DNA of 42,913 nt from Fluviibacter sp039805725 (GCA_039805725.1 JBDLTT010000016.1:1-42913); one strand, 5' to 3'; positions 27,487-36,327 are shown, counted from the first letter of the stretch. Numbers and translations are program-made. Notes: a model not told the origin generated them from the letters alone.

Positions 27487-28734
27487 CTAAAGCGTATGCG
27501 ACCGGTCGCTGCGTAAAAACCCGGGGATGCGTAAGTCGGCCGACAAGCCGCGGGTGAGCAGAATCACTTTAAAGAACTCACCCATTTCGGCGGGCGAGAG
27601 CAAGGTTTGCACGGCATGCTGGGTGCGCACCCATGAGCCATCGGCCTGAGTGTAGTCCGCCGGTTGTTTCGCCCTCAAGAGGTCGAGTAAGCCCGCATCC
27701 ATGAGCCAACCGGCTTGAGTGCAGTAACCGGCAACGTCTAAGCCCGCCTGGAAGGCGGCTTCGGCAATGCTGGTGAAATCGACGTGCGTCGTAATGTCCT
27801 GCAATCCCGGCCAGTAATAAGGATCTGGATGTGCACGGTGCCGGTAATGGCACATCAGCGTACCGCCGGTGCGATCATGGTGATAGAACTCGTGGCGCGG
27901 AAAGCCATAGTCGATGAGGAGTAGTGCGCCTTGCGTCAGGCGTTGCGCCAGCGTCGTGATCCACGCAGGGCCGGCGTCGGGAATCTCGGTCGTGTAGCTA
28001 TCGGGCCAGTTGTATTTGTCGGCTAAGGCACGCACGCGTTCGATGAGTGCTGGTGATGCTGCGGTCGGTGCAGGGGTGGTCACAAAGCGGACACCGCCAT
28101 CGGTCGATTCAACGCTCACGCCCAGGCGTTGCACCGCCTGGCTGGCATGCCGTTGCCAGTGAACAAGTTCCACCGGCATCGCATCCAGGACTTCGTTGCC
28201 GACGATAACGCCCGACAGTGTATCGGGTAGCGCGCCAAGCCAGTGGACCCGATTCATGAGGTGCGGTAGGGTGGCCTGCAGGTGTTCGCGCTGGCGCTCA
28301 GCCAGCTCTGCCGAAAGCTCGAGAATGTTATAGCGAGCCGGTAGCTGACCCATGTCTTCCAGTGCTTGTAGGAGGTCGCCGGCCAGTTTGCCGGTCCCGG
28401 CACCGGCTTCAGTCACGATGGGCTCTGATGCAGCAAGGATCGGCGCAATGGTTTTGGCCAGTGTGCGGCCAAACAAGGGCGTCATTTCCGGCGCCGTCAC
28501 AAAGTCACCCGCGCCACCAAATTTGCGGGCGCCGCCGCTGTAGTAACCCAGGCCCGGCGCGTAAAGGGCGAGTTCCATGTATGCCGTAAACGGAATCCAG
28601 CCGCCAGCCTGGTTAATGGCCATCAGAATCTTTTCTGAAAGTTGCTGACTATAGGCCTGAGCTTCCGCCCCGGGTTGCGGTAGCGGATCCTGGCCGCGCG
28701 GCGATGCAGGCTGGACGATCGGCGGTAGGCTCAT
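27487..28734 (-). CDS. MidA/NDUFAF7-like SAM-dependent methyltransferase
   Basis: The 415-residue protein belongs to the DUF185 class of methyltransferases. Motifs: GGWIPFTAYMELALYAPGLG and GAGDFVTAPEMTPLFGRTLA near the N-terminus, then the SAM-binding GAGTGKLAGDLL and the LSGVIVGNEVLDAMPVEL block that marks this family. Mitochondrial NDUFAF7 dimethylates an Arg of complex I subunit NDUFS2; the bacterial substrate is unknown. The frame runs to 28794, but ATG 28734 is the first supported start. It converges with the hydrolase gene (13 bp apart) and diverges from the pteridine reductase gene. Confidence 0.9.
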   Translation of the reverse strand: MSLPPIVQPASPRGQDPLPQPGAEAQAYSQQLSEKILMAINQAGGWIPFTAYMELALYAPGLGYYSGGARKFGGAGDFVTAPEMTPLFGRTLAKTIAPILAASEPIVTEAGAGTGKLAGDLLQALEDMGQLPARYNILELSAELAERQREHLQATLPHLMNRVHWLGALPDTLSGVIVGNEVLDAMPVELVHWQRHASQAVQRLGVSVESTDGGVRFVTTPAPTAASPALIERVRALADKYNWPDSYTTEIPDAGPAWITTLAQRLTQGALLLIDYGFPRHEFYHHDRTGGTLMCHYRHRAHPDPYYWPGLQDITTHVDFTSIAEAAFQAGLDVAGYCTQAGWLMDAGLLDLLRAKQPADYTQADGSWVRTQHAVQTLLSPAEMGEFFKVILLTRGLSADLRIPGFLRSDRSHTL

Positions 28735-28802
28735 GTGGGGCAAGACTCGAAATGCAAAAAGGGTGGTAGAGCGTGAGGATAGCGCATGCGACAATACGCG
28801 TC

Positions 28803-29573
28803 ATGTCGAACACGCAAAGATTGCCACCCACAACGTCCCCGGTGATTCTAATCACGGGGGCGGCGCGTCGTGTCGGGGCAGCCATCGCCATGGCGTTTCA
28901 CACCGCAGGGGCGCGGGTCATCTTGCACGCCCGTCGCTCGTTGGTGGAGGCAGAGGCGCTGGCAAAAAGCCTGAACACGGCGCGCGCCGATTCGGCGCGG
29001 GTGGTGAGCGGCGATTTACTGGATACGTTATCCATAGAGCCGATGGTAGCCGCTGCCGTTGCGCAATTTGGCCGTCTGGATGGTCTGGTCTGTAATGCAT
29101 CGTCATTTTTTCCAACGCCACTCGGCAGTATCGACGAGACGGACTGGCACGATCTGGTAGGCAGCAATTTCAAGGCGCCGCTGTTTCTGGCGCAAGCCGC
29201 CGCACCGCATCTTCACGCTACTGGCGGCGCGATCGTCAATATTACCGACATCCACGCCGAGCGGCCGCTAGCCGGCTACCCGCTTTATGTGGCGGCTAAG
29301 GGCGCGTTGCTTACCCTGACCCGGGCGCTGGCGGTCGAGCTGGCGCCAGAAGTTCGAGTCAATGCGGTCGCTCCGGGTCCTATTTTATGGCCAGAAGACG
29401 AGCAGTTTCCCGAGGCCGAGCGTCAGGCCATTGTGCAGCACACGCTGCTGAAGCGGGCTGGCACGCCAGAAGACATTGCGCGCACGGTACGTTTTCTGAT
29501 GCTCGATGCACCGTACATTACCGGACAGGTGGTGAACGTCGATGGTGGCCGCAGCGCGCATCTCGCAACTTAA
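28803..29573 (+). CDS. Pteridine reductase-type short-chain dehydrogenase (FolM-like)
   Basis: A 256-residue NAD(P)H-dependent SDR. The cofactor motif is TGAARRVGAAIA, the Arg-Arg pair being typical of pteridine reductases; it also has CNASSFFPTPLG, the catalytic Tyr and Lys in YPLYVAAKG, and the C-terminal GQVVNVDGGRS. Such enzymes reduce dihydromonapterin or dihydrofolate-like pterins. The order MidA - this gene - ttcA is the one found in Burkholderiales. Start ATG 28803 is preferred over an upstream in-frame start at 28773. ttcA follows 15 bp later. Confidence 0.87.
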   Translation: MSNTQRLPPTTSPVILITGAARRVGAAIAMAFHTAGARVILHARRSLVEAEALAKSLNTARADSARVVSGDLLDTLSIEPMVAAAVAQFGRLDGLVCNASSFFPTPLGSIDETDWHDLVGSNFKAPLFLAQAAAPHLHATGGAIVNITDIHAERPLAGYPLYVAAKGALLTLTRALAVELAPEVRVNAVAPGPILWPEDEQFPEAERQAIVQHTLLKRAGTPEDIARTVRFLMLDAPYITGQVVNVDGGRSAHLAT

Positions 29574-29588
29574 TAATTGATCCTGTTT

Positions 29589-30509
29589 ATGTCGTCTGCT
29601 CCTGAAGTTTTATCCCAGTCGATCCAGAAGCTCCGCCGTTTCATTGAGAACCGAACGGGTAAAGCGATTGGCGATTACCGCATGATCGAAGAGGGCGACA
29701 CCGTAATGGTGTGCTTGTCCGGTGGTAAAGATTCCTACACGCTGTTGGACGTACTACTCGCGTTGCGTAAGCGTGCACTGATCGATTTTCGCATCATCGC
29801 GATGAATCTGGATCAGAAGCAGCCGGGCTTTCCAGCGGAGGTTTTGCCCAATTACCTGGAAAGTATTGGTGTCGAATATCGCATCGTGACCCAAGACACC
29901 TACGCTATCGTGAAAGAGAAAGTGCCCGAAGGCAAAACAACGTGTTCGCTTTGTTCGCGATTGCGCCGTGGGATTATCTACAGAACCGCCAAAGAACTGG
30001 GTGCCAACAAGATCGCGCTCGGCCACCATCGTGACGACATCGTGCACACGCTGTTTCTGAATATGCTGTTTGGGGGAAAATTGAAAGCTATGCCGCCCAA
30101 GTTGGTGACGGATGATGGGTCGAACACGGTGATTCGCCCGCTGGCCTATGTTCCCGAGGCCGATATTGCACGCTATGCCCGTGGCGTGGGCTTTCCGATC
30201 ATTCCGTGCAATCTCTGCGGCTCTCAGGAAAACTTGCAGCGTCAGAAGGTTCGGGAAATGATGGCCGAATGGGATAAGCGCTATCCGGGTCGCACCGAGT
30301 CGGTGCTGACGGCGATCCAGAATGTGGTGCCCTCACATTTGGGCGACCGTCATCTTTTTGACTTTGAAGGTTTGCGTGCGGAAACCGCCGGTGCGATCGC
30401 AGGTGGCGGTGATATCGCATTTGATGCGGAGAACTTCGATGATGGCTGCGAAACACCGGATGCTAATACAGGTGTGGCAGATCAACCGCAGGTGATTACC
30501 TTCCGCTGA
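29589..30509 (+). CDS. ttcA: tRNA 2-thiocytidine biosynthesis protein TtcA
   Basis: Fe-S-dependent ATP pyrophosphatase that thiolates C32 of some tRNAs. The 306-residue protein has the PP-loop SGGKDS (44-49), the CSLC pair (Cys119 and Cys122) and the NLCG pair (Cys207 and Cys210), which are the cysteine motifs expected for the cluster and catalysis. The tail (from about 265) is low-complexity. A TTG at 29577 would add four residues; ATG 29589 is chosen. It is probably in the pteridine reductase operon. Confidence 0.95.
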   Translation: MSSAPEVLSQSIQKLRRFIENRTGKAIGDYRMIEEGDTVMVCLSGGKDSYTLLDVLLALRKRALIDFRIIAMNLDQKQPGFPAEVLPNYLESIGVEYRIVTQDTYAIVKEKVPEGKTTCSLCSRLRRGIIYRTAKELGANKIALGHHRDDIVHTLFLNMLFGGKLKAMPPKLVTDDGSNTVIRPLAYVPEADIARYARGVGFPIIPCNLCGSQENLQRQKVREMMAEWDKRYPGRTESVLTAIQNVVPSHLGDRHLFDFEGLRAETAGAIAGGGDIAFDAENFDDGCETPDANTGVADQPQVITFR

Positions 30510-30510
30510 T

Positions 30511-30542
30511 CCCCCTGAAGGGGGCCCCGATTTAAATCGGGG
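30511..30542. terminator. Twin palindromes at the ttcA-hprK convergence
   Basis: CCCCC-TGAA-GGGGG (30511-30524) abuts the 18-bp perfect palindrome centred at 30533/30534 (30525-30542, CCCCGATTT/AAATCGGGG), which contains the hprK stop codon. Neither has a T-run, so it is at best a Rho-assisted or bidirectional structure. Confidence 0.45.
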
Positions 30543-31524
30543 GGTCGTCATTTTCCAGACTTAAAGCGCGCTGCGCACTACGGGCGGTGATGACTTCCTG
30601 TGCCAGAACTTCTTCCTGCTGGCGCGCGATGAACTCCTGCATACTGTCGATACCGCGAAGTTGCAGAATCGTATTGCGTACGGCGGCCTCCAGCAGCACG
30701 GCCAAGTTGCGGCCGGCGGCTACGGGGATGTTGACCTTACGGATATAGACGCCCAGGATCTCCTGTGTCTGTGCCTCGAAGGGCAGGCGGGGCGTATCCA
30801 CTCCCGGCTGTTGACGGTGGAGGTGAACGATCAGTTTGAGCCGCATTTTGCGGCGCGAAGCCGTTTCGCCAAAGATAGTGCGAATATTCAGCAAGCCAAG
30901 ACCGCGCACTTCCAGGAAGTCGCGCAGAATATTGGGGCATCGTCCCTCGATCACGTCCGGTGCCACGCGCGTGAGTTCGACGGCATCATCGGCCACCAGG
31001 CCATGGCCACGCGAGATCAGTTCCAGCGCCAGTTCGCTTTTGCCCGAGCCGGAGTCGCCGGTAATCATGACGCCCATCCCCAGTACATCCATAAAGACAC
31101 CATGCAGGCTGGTGGAGTCAGCAAGCTTGCGCGCCAGGTAGTGACGCAGCTGGTCAATAACGGCCGAGCAGGATTTGGGTGAGGCAAACAACGGGGTACC
31201 CGTCTTCTCGCAGGCCTCGCGCAGTTCGTCGAGTACCGGCAGATTGTCGGCCACAATAATCGCTGGTGGCGAGGCCTGGCATAGATCTTCGAACACCGAT
31301 TGGCGGCGCTGAGCGCGGGTGCGTAGTGCCCATTTCTGTTCGGCCGCACCAACGACTTGTAGTCGGTCCGGGTGAATGATGTTCAGGTGACCGACAATGT
31401 CGGAACCGTACGCGTCTTTTTCCACAAGCCGGATGCTGCGATTGCAGCCGACGCTACCGACCCAGTTTAGCGTCAGCCGATCTTTGTGTTCTTCAAAGAG
31501 TTGCGTAACGCTGAGTTCTTTCAT
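30532..31524 (-). CDS. hprK: HPr kinase/phosphorylase
   Basis: Bifunctional kinase/phosphorylase that controls phosphorylation of HPr on Ser46. The 330-residue protein has an N-terminal MurF-like domain, a catalytic domain with His142 (LHGVFMDVLG), a Walker A GDSGSGKSE (156-164) and the signature EVRGLGLLNIRTIFG. In betaproteobacteria HprK lies with ptsN and rpoN, as here, and its role is linked to the nitrogen PTS rather than sugar uptake. ATG 31524 is favoured because the product begins MKELSVTQLFEEH; a GTG at 31533 overlaps the ptsN stop (GTGA) and would add three residues. No ptsH is in view. Confidence 0.95.
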   Translation of the reverse strand: MKELSVTQLFEEHKDRLTLNWVGSVGCNRSIRLVEKDAYGSDIVGHLNIIHPDRLQVVGAAEQKWALRTRAQRRQSVFEDLCQASPPAIIVADNLPVLDELREACEKTGTPLFASPKSCSAVIDQLRHYLARKLADSTSLHGVFMDVLGMGVMITGDSGSGKSELALELISRGHGLVADDAVELTRVAPDVIEGRCPNILRDFLEVRGLGLLNIRTIFGETASRRKMRLKLIVHLHRQQPGVDTPRLPFEAQTQEILGVYIRKVNIPVAAGRNLAVLLEAAVRNTILQLRGIDSMQEFIARQQEEVLAQEVITARSAQRALSLENDDPPI

Positions 31525-31529
31525 CGGGG

Positions 31530-31985
31530 TCACTGGCCGTTATTCGTGAAAGTTAGGATGATGTCATCCGCATTGGCTGCCTTACGGAGGCTCTCGCGAA
31601 AATCCGGATCAGAAAAACCCTGCGCCAATTCCGAGAGCAGTTGTAGATGCTCTTCAGTACTCTGTTCGGGAACCAGCAGAAAAAAGATCAGGTCGACCGG
31701 ACGATTATCCGGCGCGTCGAAAGGGATTGGTGTGCTCAGCCGGAAGAACATGCCGGCCACCTGTTTGAGTCCCTTGAGGCGGCCATGTGGGATCCCCACA
31801 CCCTGACCCAGACCGGTGGAACCGAGTTGCTCGCGCATCAGCAGGGCTTCGCGGATCTGTGTGCTGTTAATGCCGACACGGCTACTCAAAGCATCGGCGG
31901 CGACCTGGAAGAGCACTTCCTTGGTGGTCGCCTGCGCGGTCAGCGAGACAGTGTCAGGGGTAAGTAGACGGGAGATGGCGCTCAT
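31530..31985 (-). CDS. ptsN: Nitrogen PTS EIIA protein (PtsN)
   Basis: The 151-residue EIIA-Ntr accepts phosphate from NPr on His67 (GVGIPHGRL) and regulates targets such as potassium transport, not sugar import. The fold motifs are ALLMREQLGSTGLGQGVGIPH and FFLLVPEQSTEEHLQLLSELA. The frame is open to 32003, but ATG 31985 gives the normal N-terminus MSAISRLLTPD. It follows hpf after a 10-bp-stem hairpin and overlaps a possible hprK GTG start. Confidence 0.94.
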   Translation of the reverse strand: MSAISRLLTPDTVSLTAQATTKEVLFQVAADALSSRVGINSTQIREALLMREQLGSTGLGQGVGIPHGRLKGLKQVAGMFFRLSTPIPFDAPDNRPVDLIFFLLVPEQSTEEHLQLLSELAQGFSDPDFRESLRKAANADDIILTFTNNGQ

Positions 31986-31994
31986 TGAATGAAA

Positions 31995-32018
31995 GGCGGG
32001 CACCCGCAGGTGCCCGCC
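31995..32018 (-). terminator. Hairpin between hpf and ptsN
   Basis: GGCGGGCACC (31995-32004) and GGTGCCCGCC (32009-32018) form a perfect 10-bp stem with a CGCA loop. Read leftward it is followed by TTTCATTCA, a weak U-tract, so it may be a leaky terminator or mRNA-stabilising structure inside the operon. Confidence 0.5.
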
Positions 32019-32030
32019 GCCCGGTTGAGA

Positions 32031-32351
32031 TTATTCGAGATGGCTAGCGACGCTGTGGCCGCGACCGTGATCCTGGATTTTCTGCTTGTACTTCTGAACC
32101 TGACGATCCAGCTTGTCCGTCAGGTCGTCGACGGCGGCGTAGAGGTTCGGATCCACGCTTTCGACAAAGATATCTTTGCCTGGGACGTGGAGGGTCACTT
32201 CCGCTTTCTGGTTCAACTTTTCGACGCTGAGCACAACATGGATGTCGATGACATGATCGAAATGGCGCGTGACCTTTTGCAGCTTCTGGCTGACATAGTC
32301 ACGAATAGCCGGGCTGACTTCCAGATGATGACCACTGATTTGCAGATTCAT
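32031..32351 (-). CDS. hpf: Short ribosome hibernation promoting factor (HPF/RaiA family)
   Basis: The 106-residue protein binds the 30S decoding region and inactivates ribosomes in stationary phase. Motifs: MNLQISGHHLEVSPAIRDYV, the central VLSVEKLNQKAEVTLHVPG and the DLYAAVDDLTDKLDRQV helix (here PNLYAAVDD). It lacks the C-terminal dimerisation domain, so it is the short HPF type. Being next to rpoN is the classical setting (the yhbH position). Confidence 0.94.
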   Translation of the reverse strand: MNLQISGHHLEVSPAIRDYVSQKLQKVTRHFDHVIDIHVVLSVEKLNQKAEVTLHVPGKDIFVESVDPNLYAAVDDLTDKLDRQVQKYKQKIQDHGRGHSVASHLE

Positions 32352-32361
32352 ACTGCCTCCT

Positions 32362-33825
32362 CTATAGGGTCTTACGCAAACTGGCGGTGGGAATATTCAT
32401 CGCCTCACGGTATTTTGCTATGGTCCGGCGTGCTACGACAATGCCCTTGGCACTAAATTGATTACAAATTTGTTGGTCCGAGAGCGGTTTTTTAGGGTTT
32501 TCCTCACTGACCAGTTGGCGAATCCGAGCCTTAATGGCGGTTGCCGAGGCGGCGCCACCATCGTCGGTGCCCACGTGGCTACCAAAAAAGTATTTAAATT
32601 CAAGGGCTCCGCGCGGTGTCGCCATGAATTTTTGCGAGGTCACCCGGGAAATCGTCGATTCGTGTAGCCCCAGTCGGTCGGCAATTTCGCGGAGGACCAG
32701 AGGCCGCATAGCCAACGCACCTTTTTCAAAAAAATCAGCCTGTTCTTGAACAATTGCCTGGGCAACGCGTTCGATGGTCTCAAAACGCTGTTGGATGTTC
32801 TTGATGAGCCAACGGGCCTCCTGTAACTGGCCGGCCAGACCACCGTCGCTAGTCCCTGCCTGGCGCAGTAAGTTGGAATACAGACGATTGATTTTGAGTC
32901 GCGGCACGGCGTCCGGGTTAATGATGGCTTGCCACTTGCCGCTTGCGCCGCCCACACGTCGAACCAGAACGTCGGGAATGATGAAGGGACTGGCATCATC
33001 GATGAAAGCGTCACCCGGATGCGGACTCAAGGTGCGGATGAGCGCCAGGGCAGCGCGGAGTTGGGCATCGTCTGCGCCGGTTTTGCGACGTAGTTGGGCA
33101 AAGTCACGTTGGGCCAGCAGCGGCAGGTAGTCGCTAACGAGCATGCGGGCGAGGGATGCTGCGGGATCTTGAGACTCTCGTAGCTGCAGGAAGAGGCATT
33201 CTTCCAGTGAGCGTGCGCCGACACCCGGCGGATCAAGTTCTTGTAGTTGCGTGAGCGCGATTTCCAGTTCGTCCAGCGTTACTGCTTCGTCAGCCGGCAG
33301 CGTCTCGAGTACATCCGGCAAGGCGCTGCAGAGAAAGCCGCGTTCATCGAGCGCCTCGATGAGGATGCGCACGAGCGCCTGTTCGCGCCAGCTGATGCGA
33401 AGCAATCCGGCCTGGGCAAGCAAATGTTCACGTAGCGTAATGATTGATGTGTCTGCTTGTTCGTGTTCAAAGTCATCATCACCGCTGCCGCTCGATCCAC
33501 TACTGTAGTCGTAGGGGCTTTCGTCAATATCGATGGGGTTGCGCTGTTCGAAAGCCTCGGCGGTATCCGCAGGTTCATCATCGGTGCGTCGGTCGTCACG
33601 GATGCTGTTGCCAGGTTGCTCAATGTTCGCGTCGGTATCAGTGACCGCCTCGCTCTCCTCGGCCTCGTCAGCGTCTTCACGCTCCAGCATGGGGTTTTCG
33701 GCCAGCGCCTGGGCAACCTCTTGCTGGAGCTCCACCGAGGATAGCTGCAGCAATCGTATCGACTGCTGTAGCTGGGGTGTCATTGCCAGGTGTTGTGAGG
33801 CCTTAAGGTGCAGGCTGGCCTTCAT
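32362..33825 (-). CDS. rpoN: RNA polymerase sigma-54 factor
   Basis: Sigma-54 directs RNA polymerase to -24/-12 promoters and needs an AAA+ activator. The 487-residue protein has region I (SLHLKASQHLAMTPQLQQSI), an acidic region II (about 55-125, rich in Asp/Glu), and region III ending with the invariant RpoN box ARRTIAKYRE (465-474). The ATG at 33825 follows lptB by 41 bp, and hpf starts 10 bp after the stop. This is the ordinary order downstream of lptB in betaproteobacteria. Confidence 0.97.
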   Translation of the reverse strand: MKASLHLKASQHLAMTPQLQQSIRLLQLSSVELQQEVAQALAENPMLEREDADEAEESEAVTDTDANIEQPGNSIRDDRRTDDEPADTAEAFEQRNPIDIDESPYDYSSGSSGSGDDDFEHEQADTSIITLREHLLAQAGLLRISWREQALVRILIEALDERGFLCSALPDVLETLPADEAVTLDELEIALTQLQELDPPGVGARSLEECLFLQLRESQDPAASLARMLVSDYLPLLAQRDFAQLRRKTGADDAQLRAALALIRTLSPHPGDAFIDDASPFIIPDVLVRRVGGASGKWQAIINPDAVPRLKINRLYSNLLRQAGTSDGGLAGQLQEARWLIKNIQQRFETIERVAQAIVQEQADFFEKGALAMRPLVLREIADRLGLHESTISRVTSQKFMATPRGALEFKYFFGSHVGTDDGGAASATAIKARIRQLVSEENPKKPLSDQQICNQFSAKGIVVARRTIAKYREAMNIPTASLRKTL

Positions 33826-33866
33826 GGAGTCTTCCGTTCAGTTGCCACAGGTTTGTGGCAAGGGCT

Positions 33867-34613
33867 CTAGAGGCGGAAGTGTTCGCCCAGGTAGACCTGG
33901 CGGACAGCATCGTTGTTAATAATGTCGTCGGGTCGACCCGAAGCCAGTACTGTGCCTTCGCTAATAATGTAGGCGCGGTCAGTAATGCCCAGCGTCTCTC
34001 GGACGTTGTGGTCGGTAATCAGCACGCCGATGCCGCGTTCTTTGAGAAAGCGAATGATCTTCTGGATTTCCAGCACTGCGATCGGATCGACGCCGGCGAA
34101 GGGTTCATCGAGCAGAATGAAGCGCGGCTCAGTCGCCAGCGCGCGGGCGATTTCGACGCGACGGCGTTCGCCTCCCGACAGCGAGGCAGCACGGCTGTCA
34201 CGAATGTGCTGAATCGCCAATTCGTCGAGCAGCGTTTCCAGGCGATTGCGCTCGTCGTCCGCCGACAGCTTCTGCAGTTGCAGTACCGCCAGAATGTTTT
34301 CTTCCACGGTCAGCTTGCGAAAGACCGAGGCTTCCTGCGGCAGATACGACACGCCCATGTGAGCACGTTGGTGAATGGGTAGGTGGACGACCTCGTCACC
34401 CGCCAGCGTGATGTTGCCGCCATCGGCGGGAACGAGGCCAACCACCATGTAGAAGCAGGTGGTTTTACCCGCACCATTGGGACCCAGCAGGCCGACCACT
34501 TCCCCCGCCTTCACGTCGAAGGACACATCTTTGACGACAGTGCGCTTACGATAAACCTTGCGTAAGTTTCGAGCCGAAAGCGTGTCACTGTGAGTGGTTG
34601 CGATGGTAGTCAT
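33867..34613 (-). CDS. lptB: LPS export ABC transporter ATPase LptB
   Basis: ATPase of the LptB2FG complex that extracts LPS from the inner membrane. The 248-residue ABC protein has Walker A GPNGAGKTT (44-52), the LSGGERRR signature, Walker B LLDEPFAGVDP and the switch His in ITDHNVRETL. DPIAVLEIQKII and AYIISEGTVLASGRPDDII are LptB-specific sequences. It overlaps the recX stop by 4 bases (ATGA). The usual neighbours lptA and lptC are absent; recA-recX sit in that place instead. Confidence 0.96.
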   Translation of the reverse strand: MTTIATTHSDTLSARNLRKVYRKRTVVKDVSFDVKAGEVVGLLGPNGAGKTTCFYMVVGLVPADGGNITLAGDEVVHLPIHQRAHMGVSYLPQEASVFRKLTVEENILAVLQLQKLSADDERNRLETLLDELAIQHIRDSRAASLSGGERRRVEIARALATEPRFILLDEPFAGVDPIAVLEIQKIIRFLKERGIGVLITDHNVRETLGITDRAYIISEGTVLASGRPDDIINNDAVRQVYLGEHFRL

Positions 34614-35224
34614 GGTGTCGACGGTTTGGGTGTTGAGGCGGTTGGAACGCTATTGTCGCAGGAAGCACCATCGCTATCGAGTAAATTTTCGATAGTGCTT
34701 TCGCCAGACTCATCACGGATAACCTGCCGAATCACCCGCATGGCAAAACCGCGGCTGGCCAGATGGCGGGTCTGCTTGGCGCGTTCGTTCATATCGCGTG
34801 GGAGCTGGCCGAACTTTTTGAACCAGATCTCGCGGCAGCGTGCAAGTTCGTCCGGCTGTTCGGACAACACGGCCGTGATGGTGTCACGATCAATGCCCTT
34901 CTGCGTCAGTTCCTGACGTAGGCGGCTATCGCCGTAGCGCGGTGCTCGCAGGCGCGCGCGCATTTCAGCATAGCGATCGTCCGAGAGCATCTTGCGTTGT
35001 TCCAGATCGTCGAGCAGTGCATGGACCTCGATTTCCGTCGGCGGTTCGTAGGCCTCATCAACAAAGGATTCAGTGCTAAAGGTATCGCCTGTATTCCGCC
35101 GTGCCAGTTTGGGCGCGGGTTTGCTAAGCAGTTTGCGGGCCAGTTCCTGACGGGAATACTCGCGCCGCGCCAGAAGGCGCAGGGCGCGAGCACGCAGGTC
35201 GTCAGCCGATGCAGTCAATCTCAA
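34610..35224 (-). CDS. recX: RecA regulatory protein RecX
   Basis: The 204-residue protein inhibits RecA filament growth and ATPase. The N-terminal RecX repeats are visible (RALRLLARREYSRQELARKL), followed by DLEQRKMLSDDRYAE and RLRAPRYGDSRLRQELTQKG. The Ser/Pro/Thr-rich C-terminal tail is unlike the core and may be disordered. There is no ATG; TTG at 35224 or 35218 are the candidates. It starts 7 bp after recA and ends inside the lptB start, so it is coupled to both. Confidence 0.92.
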   Translation of the reverse strand: MRLTASADDLRARALRLLARREYSRQELARKLLSKPAPKLARRNTGDTFSTESFVDEAYEPPTEIEVHALLDDLEQRKMLSDDRYAEMRARLRAPRYGDSRLRQELTQKGIDRDTITAVLSEQPDELARCREIWFKKFGQLPRDMNERAKQTRHLASRGFAMRVIRQVIRDESGESTIENLLDSDGASCDNSVPTASTPKPSTP

Positions 35225-35231
35225 TCACGAC

Positions 35232-36278
35232 TTAAGCGTCGTCTCCCTCTGCCGCAGCAGCAGGGGCTGCGCCTGCGCCAGTTCTGGCGGTAATGCCAGC
35301 AGCATCCATGATCTTGGCTTCAATTTCGCGCGCCAGATCCGGGCGCGACTTGAGGAACTCACGCACGTTGTCTTTGCCCTGGCCAATCTTTTCGCCGTTG
35401 TAGGCGTACCAGGCACCGGCTTTGTCGATGATCTTGTGTTCAACACCAAGCTCGATGATTTCGCCTTCGCGCGAGATGCCTTCGCCGTAAAGAATGTCGA
35501 ATATGGCTTCGCGGAAGGGGGGCGCCACTTTGTTCTTGACCACTTTGACGCGGGTTTCCGAACCAATGACTTCGTCGGCCTTCTTGATCGCGCCAATGCG
35601 GCGGATATCCAGGCGCACCGAAGCATAGAACTTGAGTGCGTTACCGCCGGTGGTGGTTTCCGGGTTGCCGAACATCACGCCGATCTTCATACGGATCTGG
35701 TTAATGAAGATCACCAGTGTGTTGGTCTTCTTGATGCTGCCGGTCAGCTTACGTAGCGCCTGGCTCATCAGACGGGCATGCAGACCCATCATTGAGTCCC
35801 CCATTTCACCTTCAATTTCGGCGCGCGGTGTGAGTGCAGCGACCGAGTCGATGACGATGATGTCGACGCCGCCCGAGCGGACGAGCATATCGGCGATTTC
35901 CAGACCTTGTTCACCGGTATCCGGCTGCGAAATGATCAGATTTGGCACGTCAACACCCAGCTTACCGGCGTAGACCGGGTCCAGCGCGTGTTCGGCATCG
36001 ATAAAGGCCGCCGTACCACCGGCGCGCTGAGCGGCGGCAATGACTTGCAAGGTGAGCGTCGTTTTACCCGACGATTCCGGGCCGTAGATTTCCACAACAC
36101 GGCCACGCGGCAGACCGCCGATACCGAGCGCCATATCCAGGCCCAGCGACCCCGTGGAAACGGCCTGAATACCCTGGTCGATCTGGGCATCGCCCATCTT
36201 CATGATGGCGCCCTTGCCGAACTGCTTTTCAATCTGGGCTAGTGCGGCACCAAGCGCCTTGACCTTGTTTTCGTCCAT
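35232..36278 (-). CDS. recA: Recombinase RecA
   Basis: ATP-dependent strand-exchange protein, and co-protease for LexA in organisms that have it. The 348-residue protein has the Walker A GPESSGKTT (66-74), the KKTNTLVIFINQIR and TTGGNALKFYASVRLDIRR loops and an acidic, Ala-rich C-terminus. The frame is open far upstream, but ATG 36278 has AAGGAAG 5 bases before it and gives the standard start MDENKVKALGAAL. No LexA-type CTGT-N8-ACAG site is visible in the 142-bp gap to rep; a 13-bp palindrome (36328-36340) is. Confidence 0.98.
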   Translation of the reverse strand: MDENKVKALGAALAQIEKQFGKGAIMKMGDAQIDQGIQAVSTGSLGLDMALGIGGLPRGRVVEIYGPESSGKTTLTLQVIAAAQRAGGTAAFIDAEHALDPVYAGKLGVDVPNLIISQPDTGEQGLEIADMLVRSGGVDIIVIDSVAALTPRAEIEGEMGDSMMGLHARLMSQALRKLTGSIKKTNTLVIFINQIRMKIGVMFGNPETTTGGNALKFYASVRLDIRRIGAIKKADEVIGSETRVKVVKNKVAPPFREAIFDILYGEGISREGEIIELGVEHKIIDKAGAWYAYNGEKIGQGKDNVREFLKSRPDLAREIEAKIMDAAGITARTGAGAAPAAAAEGDDA

Positions 36279-36327
36279 GCTGACTTCCTTTTGAGAGATT
36301 GGAATGATTATTGCACACCACGAGAGT

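Noticed and set aside
33400..33720. Acidic low-complexity stretch in rpoN as a sign of frameshift
   Set aside because: This is region II of sigma-54, which is normally acidic and variable; the frame is intact to the RpoN box.
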